A stretch of 64,000 nt of DNA from Polyangium spumosum (GTDB lineage: Bacteria > Myxococcota_A > Polyangia > Polyangiales > Polyangiaceae), in contig NZ_WJIE01000002.1 in the NCBI RefSeq assembly GCF_009649845.1, forward strand, positions 310,001 to 374,000, written 5' to 3'. Below the pieces are notes generated by a model. The model was not told the origin of the DNA. It did no database searches and worked only from the letters and a program-made list of their open reading frames with translations. Positions 17,765 to 32,324 of this stretch are shown here, piece by piece (position 1 is the first letter of the stretch; the number at the start of each line of letters is the position of its first letter). The translations under genes were made by a program, and so were the position numbers.

Positions 17765-18580
17765 ATGATGGTCGACACCGCCTACGCCGAGAGCCGGTAC
17801 CGGGCCGCCGAGATTCCCCACCGTTACGGGCCGGAAGTCCATCTGGTCGACGACCCGTTCGCCTGGACCCTTTTGACCCGAGCTTGCTCGCCGGACACGG
17901 GCCAGCCGGACATGGGCCGCCTGGTCCGTATGCTCTACGAAGGGCTCGCCCGCATCGTGCTGGCGACGGAGTTCCCCCGCGCCCGCGTGGATGTCCCCAC
18001 GCGGATGGCCGTCGCGCACCCGGAGGCCGTCTACCGAGGCACCGCGCTCTCCCGGACCACCAAGGCCGTGACGGTGGGCATCGCCCGGGCAGGGACGATG
18101 CCGTCGCAGGTGGTCTTCGACCTGATGAACGAGGTGCTCGACCCGAACCTCGTCCGGCAGGACCACCTGTTCATGAGCCGGCAGACGAACGCGCAGGGCC
18201 AGGTCGTGGGCGCGACGTGGCACGACGCGAAGATCGGGCGTGACGTGAGCGACCGCTACGTGTTGTTCCCGGATCCGATGGGCGCGACGGGGTCGTCGAT
18301 GGTCAGCGCGGCGTCGTTTTACAAGAGCTCGCTCGAAGGAAAGCCGGCGAAGCTCATCGCGATGCACCTGATCGTGACGCCCGAGTACATCCGGCGCGTG
18401 CACGCGGATCATCCGGACCTCGTGATCTACGCGTACCGGCTGGATCGTGGGCTCTCGCCGCCGGCCGTGTTGCGCACCGAGCCGGGCACGAGCGAGGAGG
18501 AGCGCGGGCTCAACGAGGTGCAGTACATCGTCCCGGGCGCCGGAGGCGTGGGCGAGATCTTGAACAACGCGTGGGTCTAG
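17765..18580 (+). CDS. Uracil phosphoribosyltransferase-like protein
   Basis: A 271-residue protein with a type-I phosphoribosyltransferase core resembling uracil phosphoribosyltransferase. A middle region ends in KIGRDVSDRYVLFPDPMGATGSSM, in which DPMGATGSS matches the PRPP-binding DPMLATGGS loop of Upp, and a C-terminal part continues with KLIAMHLIVTPEYIRRV. Bacterial Upp is usually close to 208 residues, so this one carries about 60 extra residues, mostly N-terminal. The predicted reaction is uracil plus PRPP to UMP in pyrimidine salvage. Because of the length and diverged loops I leave the gene symbol blank. It ends convergently with the HAD phosphatase gene. Confidence 0.8.
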   Translation: MMVDTAYAESRYRAAEIPHRYGPEVHLVDDPFAWTLLTRACSPDTGQPDMGRLVRMLYEGLARIVLATEFPRARVDVPTRMAVAHPEAVYRGTALSRTTKAVTVGIARAGTMPSQVVFDLMNEVLDPNLVRQDHLFMSRQTNAQGQVVGATWHDAKIGRDVSDRYVLFPDPMGATGSSMVSAASFYKSSLEGKPAKLIAMHLIVTPEYIRRVHADHPDLVIYAYRLDRGLSPPAVLRTEPGTSEEERGLNEVQYIVPGAGGVGEILNNAWV

Positions 18581-18589
18581 GACGAGCCC

Positions 18590-18620
18590 CCGAGGGCGCG
18601 AGCTACCTTCGCGTCCTCGG
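18590..18620. terminator. Stem-loop between convergent genes
   Basis: CCGAGGGCGCGA (18590-18601) pairs with TCGCGTCCTCGG (18609-18620) with one G-T pair and a 7-nt loop. It spans the 22-bp gap and the last codons of the minus-strand HAD gene. There is no T tract. It is a plausible shared terminator. Confidence 0.4.
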
Positions 18621-19672
18621 GTTGTGCGCGACGACCATCGCGCGGTAGTCGAGCGCCATCTCCGAGCGGGAGACGGGCGGGCGCAGGTCGGGCAGCATGT
18701 GCTCGAGGCTCTGCACCATCGCGCCGAGCTCGCTCGCCGACGCAGCGCGGCCCTGCGTGAGCTCACGGTAGGCCTCGGCGATCGCCGGGACGCCGCGGCC
18801 CGAGACGTGGCCGCGGCGCGAGAGGTCGAGGTAGCTGCGGCCGAGCGCAGCGCCGTCGAAGTTGTGCGACGCGACGAGGTCCTGGGCGACGCGCAAGACG
18901 GCGCGATCGGGGATGCGGCCGTCCTCGTGCAGGACGAAGGCAGCCTGCAGGTAGTTGTAGAAGGGGACCACGCGCGGGCCATAGAGGCGGAAGTCCGAGG
19001 GCGAGGACTGGCGGTCGAGGTGGATCAAGATGCGCTCGACGACCGGGCCTTTCTCGACGTACCCAGCGAAGCGGACGGCGTCGAGGATCGTGTCCTCGTA
19101 CGCGCCGCCCGCGCGCATGATGTCGACGAGCTCGTCAGGCTTGACCTTGCCTTCGCAGACGTCGGCGTAGAGCGAGTAGACGAAGGCGTCGGCCTCGGCG
19201 TCGTCGCCGAGCAGGACCTCACGCACGAGATCGGCGTTCTCGTCACGCGCGGCGCCGAGCTCGCAGCGGCGGCGGAGGAGCGCCGGGAGCTTGTAGCCGA
19301 GCTGGCCGCGCAGCGCGCGGAAGCGGAGGCGCAAGATGTTCTGCAGGTTCGGCTTGAGCGTGAGCGAGGCCCAGCGCGCGCCGTCGAGGCGGAGCTTCTG
19401 CTCGATGCGAGAGCGGAGCTGCTCAGGGCTGCCGGAGAGGATGTGGATCTCCACGCCCGCGCGGCCGAGCTCGCGGAGCAAGGCCGCAGCTCCCGGGACG
19501 GTGCGCTTCTGATCGGGGCGCTCGATCGCGGTGCGGACGAGGTCACGCACGGTGTCGAAGTCGGTGCGCAGGTAGGTCTTGTCGAGGTCCCAGCGCGCGA
19601 CGAAGGGGCGAGCCGCGACGCGCGGCGCTCGGGTGCTGGGCCGCTGGCCCTCGGGAGGCGCGGCGCGCTCGT

Positions 19673-19676
<4 letters not shown>
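18603..19676 (-). CDS. HAD-superfamily phosphatase, App1/DUF2183-like
   Basis: A 357-residue protein. HAD motif I is WDLDKTYLRTD (DxDxT form), motif II is HILSGSP, a Lys in GYKLPALL fits motif III, and LLGDDAEADAFVY fits motif IV. The SGSPEQL and GDDAEAD contexts resemble App1-type phosphatidate phosphatase catalytic domains (DUF2183). The C-terminal half is helical and unassigned. The GTG start overlaps the stop of the upstream kinase gene in a GTGA arrangement, implying translational coupling and a functional link to the kinase/ATPase. Substrate unknown. Confidence 0.78.
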
Positions 19677-22396
<2,720 letters not shown>

Positions 22397-22506
22397 GCGC
22401 CGGAAGTTACCACGGTCGGGCCCGAGATTGCGCCGGTTCTGTCACGCCCGCCGCGGCTCCCCAACAACTGGTCGGTCCGCGCTGCGATCGGCTAACCTGC
22501 GGGCCG

Positions 22507-23892
22507 ATGCCAACGCCGCGCCTCCGTCTCGGTCAGCTCCTCGTCGACGCAGGGCTGCTCTCGCAGCAAGACCTCGACGAGGTCCTCGCGCTCCAGAAAA
22601 CCGACGGGCGACGCCTCGGCACGTTGCTGGTGGAGCGAGGGCACATCAACGAGACCCAGCTCACACAGATCCTCTCGCATCAACTGAGCGTGCCCTGGGT
22701 CTCGCTGCTGCACATCGAGTTCTCGCGGCAGCTCTTGAACCTGGTGCCGCACCACGTGGCCGAGCGCTTCTGCGTGGTGCCGATCTACGTCCGTCACGTG
22801 CGCGGGCAGGGCCAGACGCTCTACGTCGCGATGGACGATCCCTCGAACGAGGAGGGCCTGCGCGCCTGCAGCGAGCACTCGGGGCTGCCGGTGAAGGCGA
22901 TGATCGCGCCGCCGAGCGACATCCGGGACGCGATCCGCGTGTACTACGACGTGCAGGTGGGCGCGCCGGCCGCGCAGACGCCGCTCACCGAGCCCGCGCC
23001 GATCGTCGAGCGCGACACGACGCCCGACGGCACGAGGCCCGAGGTCGCGCCGGAGACGGCCGCCGCCGCGGCCCTCGAGGAGACGCCGGCCGCGCCGTTC
23101 GTGGCAGCGGCGGTCGAGGCGCCGCAGGTCGAGGTCGCGGAGGTCACGGTGAGTTCGTTGGAGCTCAAAGCATCGGAGGCCGAGCGCTCGCCGAAGCCGC
23201 AGCCGAGCCCGACGCGCAGCGCGCCGAAGACGCCGCCGCCGCCGACGCAAGAGGCCGCCCCGATCGTCGAAGCGGAAGCGCCTCCCCCGATGCGCGGCAA
23301 GATGCCCTCGGCGCCCGACGTGCCGCCGCCGCCGACGCTCCCGGATCCGGGCGCGCAGTCGCCGCAGCTCGAAGAGGTCGCCGCGAAGACGCGCGTGTCG
23401 ATCGTGGAGGCGCGTCCCTTGCCGCCGCCGTCGGAGCGGCTGCGACGCGTGCTCGAGATCGCGGACGATCCGCAGCCTTCGACGCTCGGCGAAGGGGAGC
23501 TCGTGCCGAGCTCGCAGCCCGTGGACACGATCCCGGAGCCACGCGGCCGCGCGCCGCGCATGATTTCGCTCACGTTGCTCGACGGCACGACGATCTCGCT
23601 GCCAGCGCCGCGCAAACAGAAGCAACGCGTGACTACGCTCGCGCAGCCGGCCGGCATGCCGATCGAGGAGGAGCTGCCGCCGTCGACGCTCGGGGCCGAG
23701 GACGACCGCGCAGGGCTCACGGCGAGGGATCTCGTGGCGGCGCTGCGCGCGGTTTGTCATGGCGCGGACGCGAAGGAGATCCTCGGGCCGAACCTCCGCT
23801 GGGAGGCCATCGCAGCCGCGCTCCTGTCGGTGCTGCTGCGCAAGGGGCTCGTCGCCGACTGGGAGTTCGTCGACGAGCTGAAGAAGATCTGA
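22507..23892 (+). CDS. Stand-alone MshEN/GspE N-terminal-domain protein
   Basis: A 461-residue protein. Residues about 1-155 form a type II secretion ATPase N-terminal (T2SSE_N/MshEN) domain: LGQLLVDAGLLSQQDLDEVLALQ, RLGTLLVERGHINETQL, then a VPWVSLLHIEF..LLNLVPHHVAERF block. MshEN domains can bind cyclic di-GMP through RLGxxLxxxGxI-type motifs, and RLGTLLVERGHI fits that pattern. There is no P-loop, so the ATPase part is missing. Residues about 155-400 are a Pro/Ala/Glu-rich linker. The C-terminal 60 residues (LTARDLVAALRAVC...LSVLLRKGLVADWEFVDELKK) are helical. It may be a cyclic di-GMP-responsive adaptor. It ends exactly where the convergent CoA transferase gene ends. Confidence 0.82.
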   Translation: MPTPRLRLGQLLVDAGLLSQQDLDEVLALQKTDGRRLGTLLVERGHINETQLTQILSHQLSVPWVSLLHIEFSRQLLNLVPHHVAERFCVVPIYVRHVRGQGQTLYVAMDDPSNEEGLRACSEHSGLPVKAMIAPPSDIRDAIRVYYDVQVGAPAAQTPLTEPAPIVERDTTPDGTRPEVAPETAAAAALEETPAAPFVAAAVEAPQVEVAEVTVSSLELKASEAERSPKPQPSPTRSAPKTPPPPTQEAAPIVEAEAPPPMRGKMPSAPDVPPPPTLPDPGAQSPQLEEVAAKTRVSIVEARPLPPPSERLRRVLEIADDPQPSTLGEGELVPSSQPVDTIPEPRGRAPRMISLTLLDGTTISLPAPRKQKQRVTTLAQPAGMPIEEELPPSTLGAEDDRAGLTARDLVAALRAVCHGADAKEILGPNLRWEAIAAALLSVLLRKGLVADWEFVDELKKI

Positions 23893-25065
23893 CTAGCTGC
23901 CTTCTCCGTGCCGGATGACGCCGACGCGGGCGAGGTCGTCGATCTCCGCGTCGGAGAAACCCGCCTCGCGGAAGATCTCGCGCGTGTGCTCGCCCGAGCG
24001 CGGCGGCGGGGTGAAGGCGACGCCCTTCGGCGTGACGGGGAGCCGGATCTGCGGGATGTCGCCGCGCCCGCTCGGGATGTCGAAGAAGAGATCGCGCGCC
24101 TTCAAGAGCGGGTCGTCGCGGAGCTCGTTCGGGCGCACGACGGGCTCGAGGCAGCAGTCGTGCTTCTCGGCGATCGTGATCCACTCGTCGCGCGTCTTCG
24201 CGGCGAACGCCTCGCGCACGGCGGCCTTGATCTCGGCCTGGTGCGGGCCCGGCACGAGCGCCTCCATGCTCGGCTCGAGGCCGGCGGCGGCGCAGAAGGA
24301 CATCCAGAACTTCGGCTCCAGCGCGCCGAGCGCGAAAGCGTGTCCGTCCTTCGAGAGGTACGTGCCGTAGGGCGCGATCCCGCCGACGAGCGCGTCGGTG
24401 CCGCGGGGGCGGGTCTCGCCAGCGAGCGCGGCGCCGATCGTGGCCGTGGCGAAGCCGAGGATGCCGTCGGTCATCGAGACGTCGAGCACGCGCCCCTCGC
24501 CCGTGCGATCACGCTCGGCGAGCGCGGCGAGGATGGCGATGACGGACCACATGCCTCCGCTCACGTCGGCGAGCTGGAAGCCGGGCGGCTGCGGCGGGCC
24601 GTCCTCGGGCCCTTGCGAGCCGAGCAAGCCGCCACGCGCGAGGTAGTCGATGTCGTGCCCGGCGCGGCTCCGCAGCGGTCCATCCTGGCCGTAGCCCGTG
24701 AGGGCGCAGATGACGAGCTTGGGGAATTTTGCGCGAAGCACGTCGTGCCCGAGGCCGAGGCGATCGAGGACGCCGGGGCGGAACTGCTCGAAGAGCACGT
24801 CGTACGAGCCGACGAGCCGCTCGAACGCCGCGCGTCCCTCGGGCCGCTTGAGGTCGAGGAGCGCGCTGCGTTTGCCGCGGTTCAAGAGCTGGAAGGCCGC
24901 GGACTCGCCGGCGATCGCGGGCGGCATGTGGCGGAGGTAGTCGCCGCCGACGAGGTCCTCGATCTTGTCGACGGTGGCGCCGAGATCGGCGAGCACGAGC
25001 GTCGCGAAGGGGCCGGGCAAGAGCCGCGAGAGGTCCAGGATCCGTTTGCCGACGAGGGGGCGCAT
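23893..25065 (-). CDS. Class III CoA transferase / alpha-methylacyl-CoA racemase-like protein
   Basis: A 390-residue CaiB/BaiF-family protein beginning at ATG 25065. The family signatures are present: ILDLSRLLPGPFATLVLADLGATVDKIE, LLNRGKRSALLDLK, VLFEQFRPGVLDRLGLG, GYGQDGPLRSRAGHDIDYLA and FQLADVSGG. The Asp of GHDIDYLARGG is at the position of the catalytic Asp of this family, and the GHDIDY context favours an alpha-methylacyl-CoA racemase-like function over formyl-CoA transferase. It follows an SCP2-domain gene on the same strand, with a strong hairpin between them. Its stop codon abuts the stop of the convergent MshEN gene with no spacer. Confidence 0.87.
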   Translation of the reverse strand: MRPLVGKRILDLSRLLPGPFATLVLADLGATVDKIEDLVGGDYLRHMPPAIAGESAAFQLLNRGKRSALLDLKRPEGRAAFERLVGSYDVLFEQFRPGVLDRLGLGHDVLRAKFPKLVICALTGYGQDGPLRSRAGHDIDYLARGGLLGSQGPEDGPPQPPGFQLADVSGGMWSVIAILAALAERDRTGEGRVLDVSMTDGILGFATATIGAALAGETRPRGTDALVGGIAPYGTYLSKDGHAFALGALEPKFWMSFCAAAGLEPSMEALVPGPHQAEIKAAVREAFAAKTRDEWITIAEKHDCCLEPVVRPNELRDDPLLKARDLFFDIPSGRGDIPQIRLPVTPKGVAFTPPPRSGEHTREIFREAGFSDAEIDDLARVGVIRHGEGS

Positions 25066-25111
25066 GCGGTTTCCTTTGAGGTCAAACAAACATGGATGGC
25101 GGATGAACGAA

Positions 25112-25150
25112 GGCCGGCGGCCCTCGGACGGATCCGAGGAGGCGCCGGCC
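25112..25150 (-). terminator. Two-tier hairpin between SCP2 and CoA transferase genes
   Basis: GGCCGGCG (25112-25119) pairs with CGCCGGCC (25143-25150), and inside it CCTCGGA (25122-25128) pairs with TCCGAGG (25133-25139) around a 4-nt loop. It lies 22 bp beyond the SCP2 stop. No T tract follows on the minus strand, so it may attenuate rather than stop transcription into the CoA transferase gene. Confidence 0.5.
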
Positions 25151-25171
25151 TCTTCCCGGGTGCGGGATCGA

Positions 25172-25501
25172 TCAGAGCTCGAAGAGCTTGTTCAGCTTCA
25201 TCGCGAGCATCTGGTTGCCCACGAACTTGAGCTTGCCCGCGAAGTAGAGCTGCATGCCGTTCGCCTGCGGGTTCTCGTAGAGCTTCTGGAAGTCGGTCGA
25301 CGAGATCGTGATGGTCACGTCGGCGCCGCCGGGGTTGCCCGCCTGGGCGCTCGCGGCGTTCAGGTCGAGGAACCACTGGCCGCCGCCCTCGCCCGTGATG
25401 TCGAACTGGTACTTGCCGCCGATCGCCTTCGCCCCGTCGGGGTTCTTAGCGATCTTCGAGGGGACTTCTTCGTTGAAGAGCTTCTGGATGTCGACGGCCA
25501 T
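25172..25501 (-). CDS. SCP2 sterol-carrier domain protein
   Basis: A 109-residue single-domain protein starting at ATG 25501 behind a GGAGG ribosome site. The sequence follows the SCP2 fold: a helical start (IQKLFNEEVPSKIAKNP), beta strands YQFDITGEGGGQWFLDL and ADVTITISSTDFQKLYENP, and the terminal KLKFVGNQMLAMKLNKLF helix. SCP2 domains bind acyl-CoAs or sterol-like lipids in a hydrophobic cavity and often accompany fatty-acyl-CoA enzymes, consistent with the CoA transferase/racemase gene just downstream. Confidence 0.88.
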   Translation of the reverse strand: MAVDIQKLFNEEVPSKIAKNPDGAKAIGGKYQFDITGEGGGQWFLDLNAASAQAGNPGGADVTITISSTDFQKLYENPQANGMQLYFAGKLKFVGNQMLAMKLNKLFEL

Positions 25502-25633
25502 GGTGCCTCCGGGCGAGCGTGCGCCGACGCGCGTCGGCAGCTCGGGTTCGATGGTCGCCGGGTGTAGCCGCGAGCGACGGGCCGCGTCAAGCGCCCGAAA
25601 GGACAACCGTTCGATGGCAAAATTGCGCTCGGG

Positions 25634-26761
25634 TTATGCGCGTGCCCGCGACGGCTGCTGCGAGGCGCGCGGCGCCTTGTCGAGGGCGGAACGCACGGGC
25701 AGGACGAAGAGCCGATCGATGGCGACACGCGCGTCGCGTGGCGGCGGATCCTCGGGCGGCGCCTGCATGAGGCGCAGGTCCCTGAGGAGGCTGCGATCGA
25801 GCTCGCCCTCCTCGCCGAACTCGTAAGGCAGGATCGAGGGCAAAAGCGCCACGAGCACGGCCTCGCTCCCGCCCTGCCGGATCGAGGTGCCCTGGTAGAC
25901 GGCGACGGCCTGGCCGAAGGCCTCCTGGAAGACGAAGGGGCGCCACTCGAGGGGCGCGGTGAGGTCGAAGCGGCGCTCGCCGACGACGAGCTCGCGGCCG
26001 TCGAGCGTGAGCGGCGCGCCCCGCGCGTCCGAGAGGACGAGGCGCTCGACGCAGGCGGGATCGAGCTCCTCGACCGCGAAGACGAGCGCGGCGAAGTCCG
26101 AGGGCAAGAGCTCGAGCGGCGCGCCGTCGGGGCCGAGGGCCTCGAGCGCGGCGTCGTCGCCGACCGCGGTGAAGGCGCGATCGAAGAGCGCCCCGAGCGC
26201 GCGGCGCGCCGGCCCTTCGAACGTCGATCCCACGTAAAAGAGGCCCTCCGGCGAGCTCCAGACGGCGACCATGCGATCTCGCTTGGCGCTCGTGACGAGC
26301 GTCATGCCGAAGGGCTCGGCGAGGGGAACGACGTTCTCGGGCGGCCCGCTCTCCGGCTGGAAAAAGAGCCCATGACCGTCGACGCAGATGCCACGCGACG
26401 CGCCCGCGTCGGCCGAGCGCCTCCGCGATCCACGCACGAGAAGCGCGACCGCCGCCGTGGCGAGCGCGAGCGGCACGGTCACGCGGAGGACGAGGTTCTG
26501 CACGACCGCGACCACGACGAGCGCGAGGAGCAGGAGCGGCAAGACGTAGTCCCGAGAGGCGGCCTTCGTGGCGCCCGCGCCCGCGCCCGGGGTGATCGCC
26601 GCGAACGAACGCGCGCCCCTTCCAGGTCCACCCGCCGATCCATCGGCGAGCTTCGACGAAGGTGCCCCACGCGTGCGGGGCGCCCCCTCCCGCAGGGACA
26701 CGCGCGTCCTCGTCGTATCCCTCGGGCTCGCGGCTCCGTTGCGATTGCGCTCGCTTGCCAT
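25634..26761 (-). CDS. Unknown membrane protein with large soluble C-terminal domain
   Basis: A 375-residue protein that I do not recognise. The first ~70 residues are basic and low complexity. Two closely spaced hydrophobic segments follow (DYVLPLLLLALVVVAVVQNL and VTVPLALATAAVALLV), forming a hairpin in the inner membrane. The remaining ~260 residues are soluble, with alternating strands and helices (GICVDGHGLFFQPESG, MVAVWSSPEGLFYVGSTFEG, RRFDLTAPLEWRPFVFQEAFG). There are no Cys clusters or catalytic motifs that I can name. It sits between a P-type ATPase gene and the SCP2 gene on the same strand with gaps over 130 bp, so it is probably its own transcription unit. Confidence 0.75.
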   Translation of the reverse strand: MASERNRNGAASPRDTTRTRVSLREGAPRTRGAPSSKLADGSAGGPGRGARSFAAITPGAGAGATKAASRDYVLPLLLLALVVVAVVQNLVLRVTVPLALATAAVALLVRGSRRRSADAGASRGICVDGHGLFFQPESGPPENVVPLAEPFGMTLVTSAKRDRMVAVWSSPEGLFYVGSTFEGPARRALGALFDRAFTAVGDDAALEALGPDGAPLELLPSDFAALVFAVEELDPACVERLVLSDARGAPLTLDGRELVVGERRFDLTAPLEWRPFVFQEAFGQAVAVYQGTSIRQGGSEAVLVALLPSILPYEFGEEGELDRSLLRDLRLMQAPPEDPPPRDARVAIDRLFVLPVRSALDKAPRASQQPSRARA

Positions 26762-26933
26762 CGAACCTCCCGGCGGCAGGCGCGTCGCCCCTCGAAGAGC
26801 GTAGCACCACGACTGCAGTACGGGAGGGGGTTCGGGCAGCCCAACCGGCGATGCGAGCTCACGCTCTTTCCAGGACGGAGCGCGCTTTCCCGGCTCCTCC
26901 GCGGATCCACGGGCGAGCGACCGACGCTCTGCG

Positions 26934-29285
<2,352 letters not shown>

Positions 29286-29499
29286 GTTCCGGCCTTCGGG
29301 GTTTGCCAACAAAAAACCTTTCCCTTTGGACCTTCCTGGGTAGACTCCCCGCCCCCCGACTCGCCTGGTGCTCGTTCACCCCGGTTCCTGCGCTTCGAAC
29401 CGGCCTTCGCCAAGCAGGCAAAAGATGCGACGAGGGGCTCGCGATAGGCGCGAACACGGCCGAACAGACCCCAGAAGAAGCGCGACAGAGGCAATCGAC

Positions 29500-30165
29500 A
29501 TGAACAAGAACCTTGGCATCCTCGGCAAGAAGGTCGGGATGACCCAGATCTTCAACGAGAAGGGCGAGGTCCTCCGCTGCACCGTGGTGCAGGCGGGCGG
29601 CGTCGTGATCGGCAAGCGGACGATGGAGAAGGACGGCTACAGCGCCCTCATCGTCGGCCTGGGCGAGCGCAAAGAGAAGCACACGAAGAAGCCCTTGCTC
29701 GGCGCCTACCGCAAGTCGCAGCAGACGCCGAAGCGCGTCGTGCGCGAGCTGCGCGTCTCCGTCGAGGACGCCGCGAAGTTCGAGGTCGGCCAGAAGATCG
29801 GCGTCGATCAGGTGTTCGAGGTCGGCCAGAAGGTCGACGCGCAGGGCACGTCCCGCGGCCGCGGCTTCACCGGCGTCGTCCGCCGCTGGAACTTCGCCGG
29901 CGCCGTCCAGACGCACGGTACCCACGAGTACCGCCGGCACGGCGGCTCGATCGGTACGAACATGACCCCCGGCCGCACCCTGCCCGGCCTCAAGATGCCC
30001 GGCCACTACGGCGCCGAGACCGTGAGCGCGCTCAACCTGAAGATCGCGAAGCTCATGCCCGAGGACGACCTCGTCCTCATCGAGGGCGCGGTCCCGGGCG
30101 CGAAGAACGGCATCGTGCTCGTCCGCGGCGCCGTGAAGAAGAAGAACGCCGGCAAGAAGGCCTGA
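29500..30165 (+). CDS. rplC: 50S ribosomal protein L3
   Basis: A 221-residue L3, starting at ATG 29500. The family's landmarks are all present: GILGKKVGMTQIF at the N-terminus, KRTMEKDGYSALIVGLG, and the conserved central segment RGRGFTGVVRRWNF...THGTHEYRRHGGSIG with MPGHYG. L3 binds domain VI of 23S rRNA, starts assembly of the large subunit and supports the peptidyl-transferase centre. Normally it is the second gene of the S10 operon, before rplD. Here it is followed by rlmE and a ChaC-like gene and preceded by a divergent metal ATPase, so it is outside the usual ribosomal operon. It is full length and intact. Confidence 0.96.
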   Translation: MNKNLGILGKKVGMTQIFNEKGEVLRCTVVQAGGVVIGKRTMEKDGYSALIVGLGERKEKHTKKPLLGAYRKSQQTPKRVVRELRVSVEDAAKFEVGQKIGVDQVFEVGQKVDAQGTSRGRGFTGVVRRWNFAGAVQTHGTHEYRRHGGSIGTNMTPGRTLPGLKMPGHYGAETVSALNLKIAKLMPEDDLVLIEGAVPGAKNGIVLVRGAVKKKNAGKKA

Positions 30166-30178
30166 TCGCCATCTCCTC

Positions 30179-30790
30179 GTGAGCGCGAAGGGCAAGAACC
30201 CGTACCGGAAACCCGACACCTTCACCAAAGCGGCGAAGGCGCAAGGGTTTCCGGCGCGGAGCGTCTTCAAGCTCGAGGAGATCGATCGCCGGGTACGTCT
30301 CCTGCGACCCGGGCAGCGGGTGCTCGATCTGGGCGCCGCTCCCGGGTCGTGGTCCATGTACGCCGCGCAGAAGATCGGCTCGAAGGGGCACCTGCTCGCC
30401 GTGGATCTCTCGGAGATCCGGCAAGCCTTCGGGCCCAACGTGACCGTCGTGCAAGGCGACGCGCTCTCGCTCACGAACGAGGCGCTCGCGCAGTTCGCGC
30501 CCTACGACGTGGTGCTGAGCGACATGGCGCCCGCGACGACGGGCAGCAAGGCCGCGGATCAGTGGCGGAGCTACGAGCTCTTCGATCGCGCGGTCTCCGT
30601 GGCCGAGGCGCTCGGCGCGCCCGGCAGCGCCTTCGTCGGCAAGCTCTTCATGAGCGAGGAGTTCCAGAAGGCGCGCGAGCGGCTGCGCTCGCTCTACGAC
30701 GAGGTGCGCGTGATCCGGCCCGAGGGCACGCGCAGCGTGAGCTCCGAGGTCTTCCTCGTCGGGCTCGGCCGGAAAAAAGCAGCGCCGTGA
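30179..30790 (+). CDS. rlmE: 23S rRNA (uridine-2'-O)-methyltransferase RlmE/FtsJ
   Basis: A 203-residue SAM-dependent methyltransferase from a GTG at 30179, 13 bp after rplC. It contains the SAM-binding VLDLGAAPGSWS and the K-D-K-E tetrad: Lys in SVFKLEEID, Asp in LSDMAPATTG, Lys in VGKLF and Glu in VSSEVFLV. The family 2'-O-methylates U2552 of 23S rRNA in the A loop during late 50S assembly. The pairing with rplC on the same transcript is functionally sensible. Its stop overlaps the next gene's start (GTGA). Confidence 0.94.
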   Translation: MSAKGKNPYRKPDTFTKAAKAQGFPARSVFKLEEIDRRVRLLRPGQRVLDLGAAPGSWSMYAAQKIGSKGHLLAVDLSEIRQAFGPNVTVVQGDALSLTNEALAQFAPYDVVLSDMAPATTGSKAADQWRSYELFDRAVSVAEALGAPGSAFVGKLFMSEEFQKARERLRSLYDEVRVIRPEGTRSVSSEVFLVGLGRKKAAP

Positions 30791-31332
30791 GCGTGTGGAT
30801 CTTCGGCTACGGCTCGTTGCTCTGGCGGCCCGGCTTCCCCTACGTCGAGGCCAGGGCCGCGCGTGTTCGAGGTTTGTCGCGGCGGCTCGAGCAGGGATCA
30901 CCCGATCACCGCGGCACGCCTTCGAGGCTCGGCCGCGTGGCGACGCTCGTCGCCGCGGAAGGCGCGCACGTGGGCGGCCTCGTGTACGCGCTCGCGCCCG
31001 CGGAGGCGGACGCGATCCTCGCCGCGCTCGACGAACGCGAGCAAGGTGGATACGACCGCGTCACGGTGCGCGCGGAGCTTCATGGCGAGGCCGCGGAGCG
31101 CGAGAGGATCATCGAGGCGATCACCTGGATCGCGCGCCCGGGCAACCCGTGGCACCTCGGGCCTGCGCCCTTCGAGAGCATGGTGGCGGACGTGCTCGAG
31201 GCGCGTGGCCCAAGCGGGACGAACGTGGAGTACGTGCTGCGCCTCGCGGAGACGCTCGCGTCACTCGGCTTCGAGGACGAGCACATCACCACGCTCGCCG
31301 ACGCGGTGCGGTCCGCGCTCGCAGGCTGCTGA
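30787..31332 (+). CDS. ChaC-like gamma-glutamylcyclotransferase
   Basis: A 181-residue protein starting at GTG 30787, overlapping the rlmE stop by 4 bp. The ChaC-family signatures are VWIFGYGSLLWRPGFPY (substrate loop YGSLLW), GLVYALAP and DEREQGGYDR, which contains the expected catalytic Glu. The later segment GPAPFESMVADVL...GPSGTNVEYVLRL is also family-typical. ChaC enzymes degrade glutathione to 5-oxoproline and Cys-Gly. Coupling to an rRNA methyltransferase is probably a matter of gene order rather than function. Confidence 0.88.
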   Translation: MSVWIFGYGSLLWRPGFPYVEARAARVRGLSRRLEQGSPDHRGTPSRLGRVATLVAAEGAHVGGLVYALAPAEADAILAALDEREQGGYDRVTVRAELHGEAAERERIIEAITWIARPGNPWHLGPAPFESMVADVLEARGPSGTNVEYVLRLAETLASLGFEDEHITTLADAVRSALAGC

Positions 31333-31345
31333 AGGATCCGTCGCG

Positions 31346-32278
<933 letters not shown>

Positions 32279-32324
32279 GCTCGGCCGAAAGATTCGCGGA
32301 GGGCGCAGGATACGCCCGCTTCGT

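Noticed and set aside
15486-18580. Histidine/pyrimidine biosynthetic cluster or toxin-immunity island
   Set aside because: hisD, the SUKH-like gene and the phosphoribosyltransferase-like gene have separate orientations and no further pathway or toxin genes beside them.
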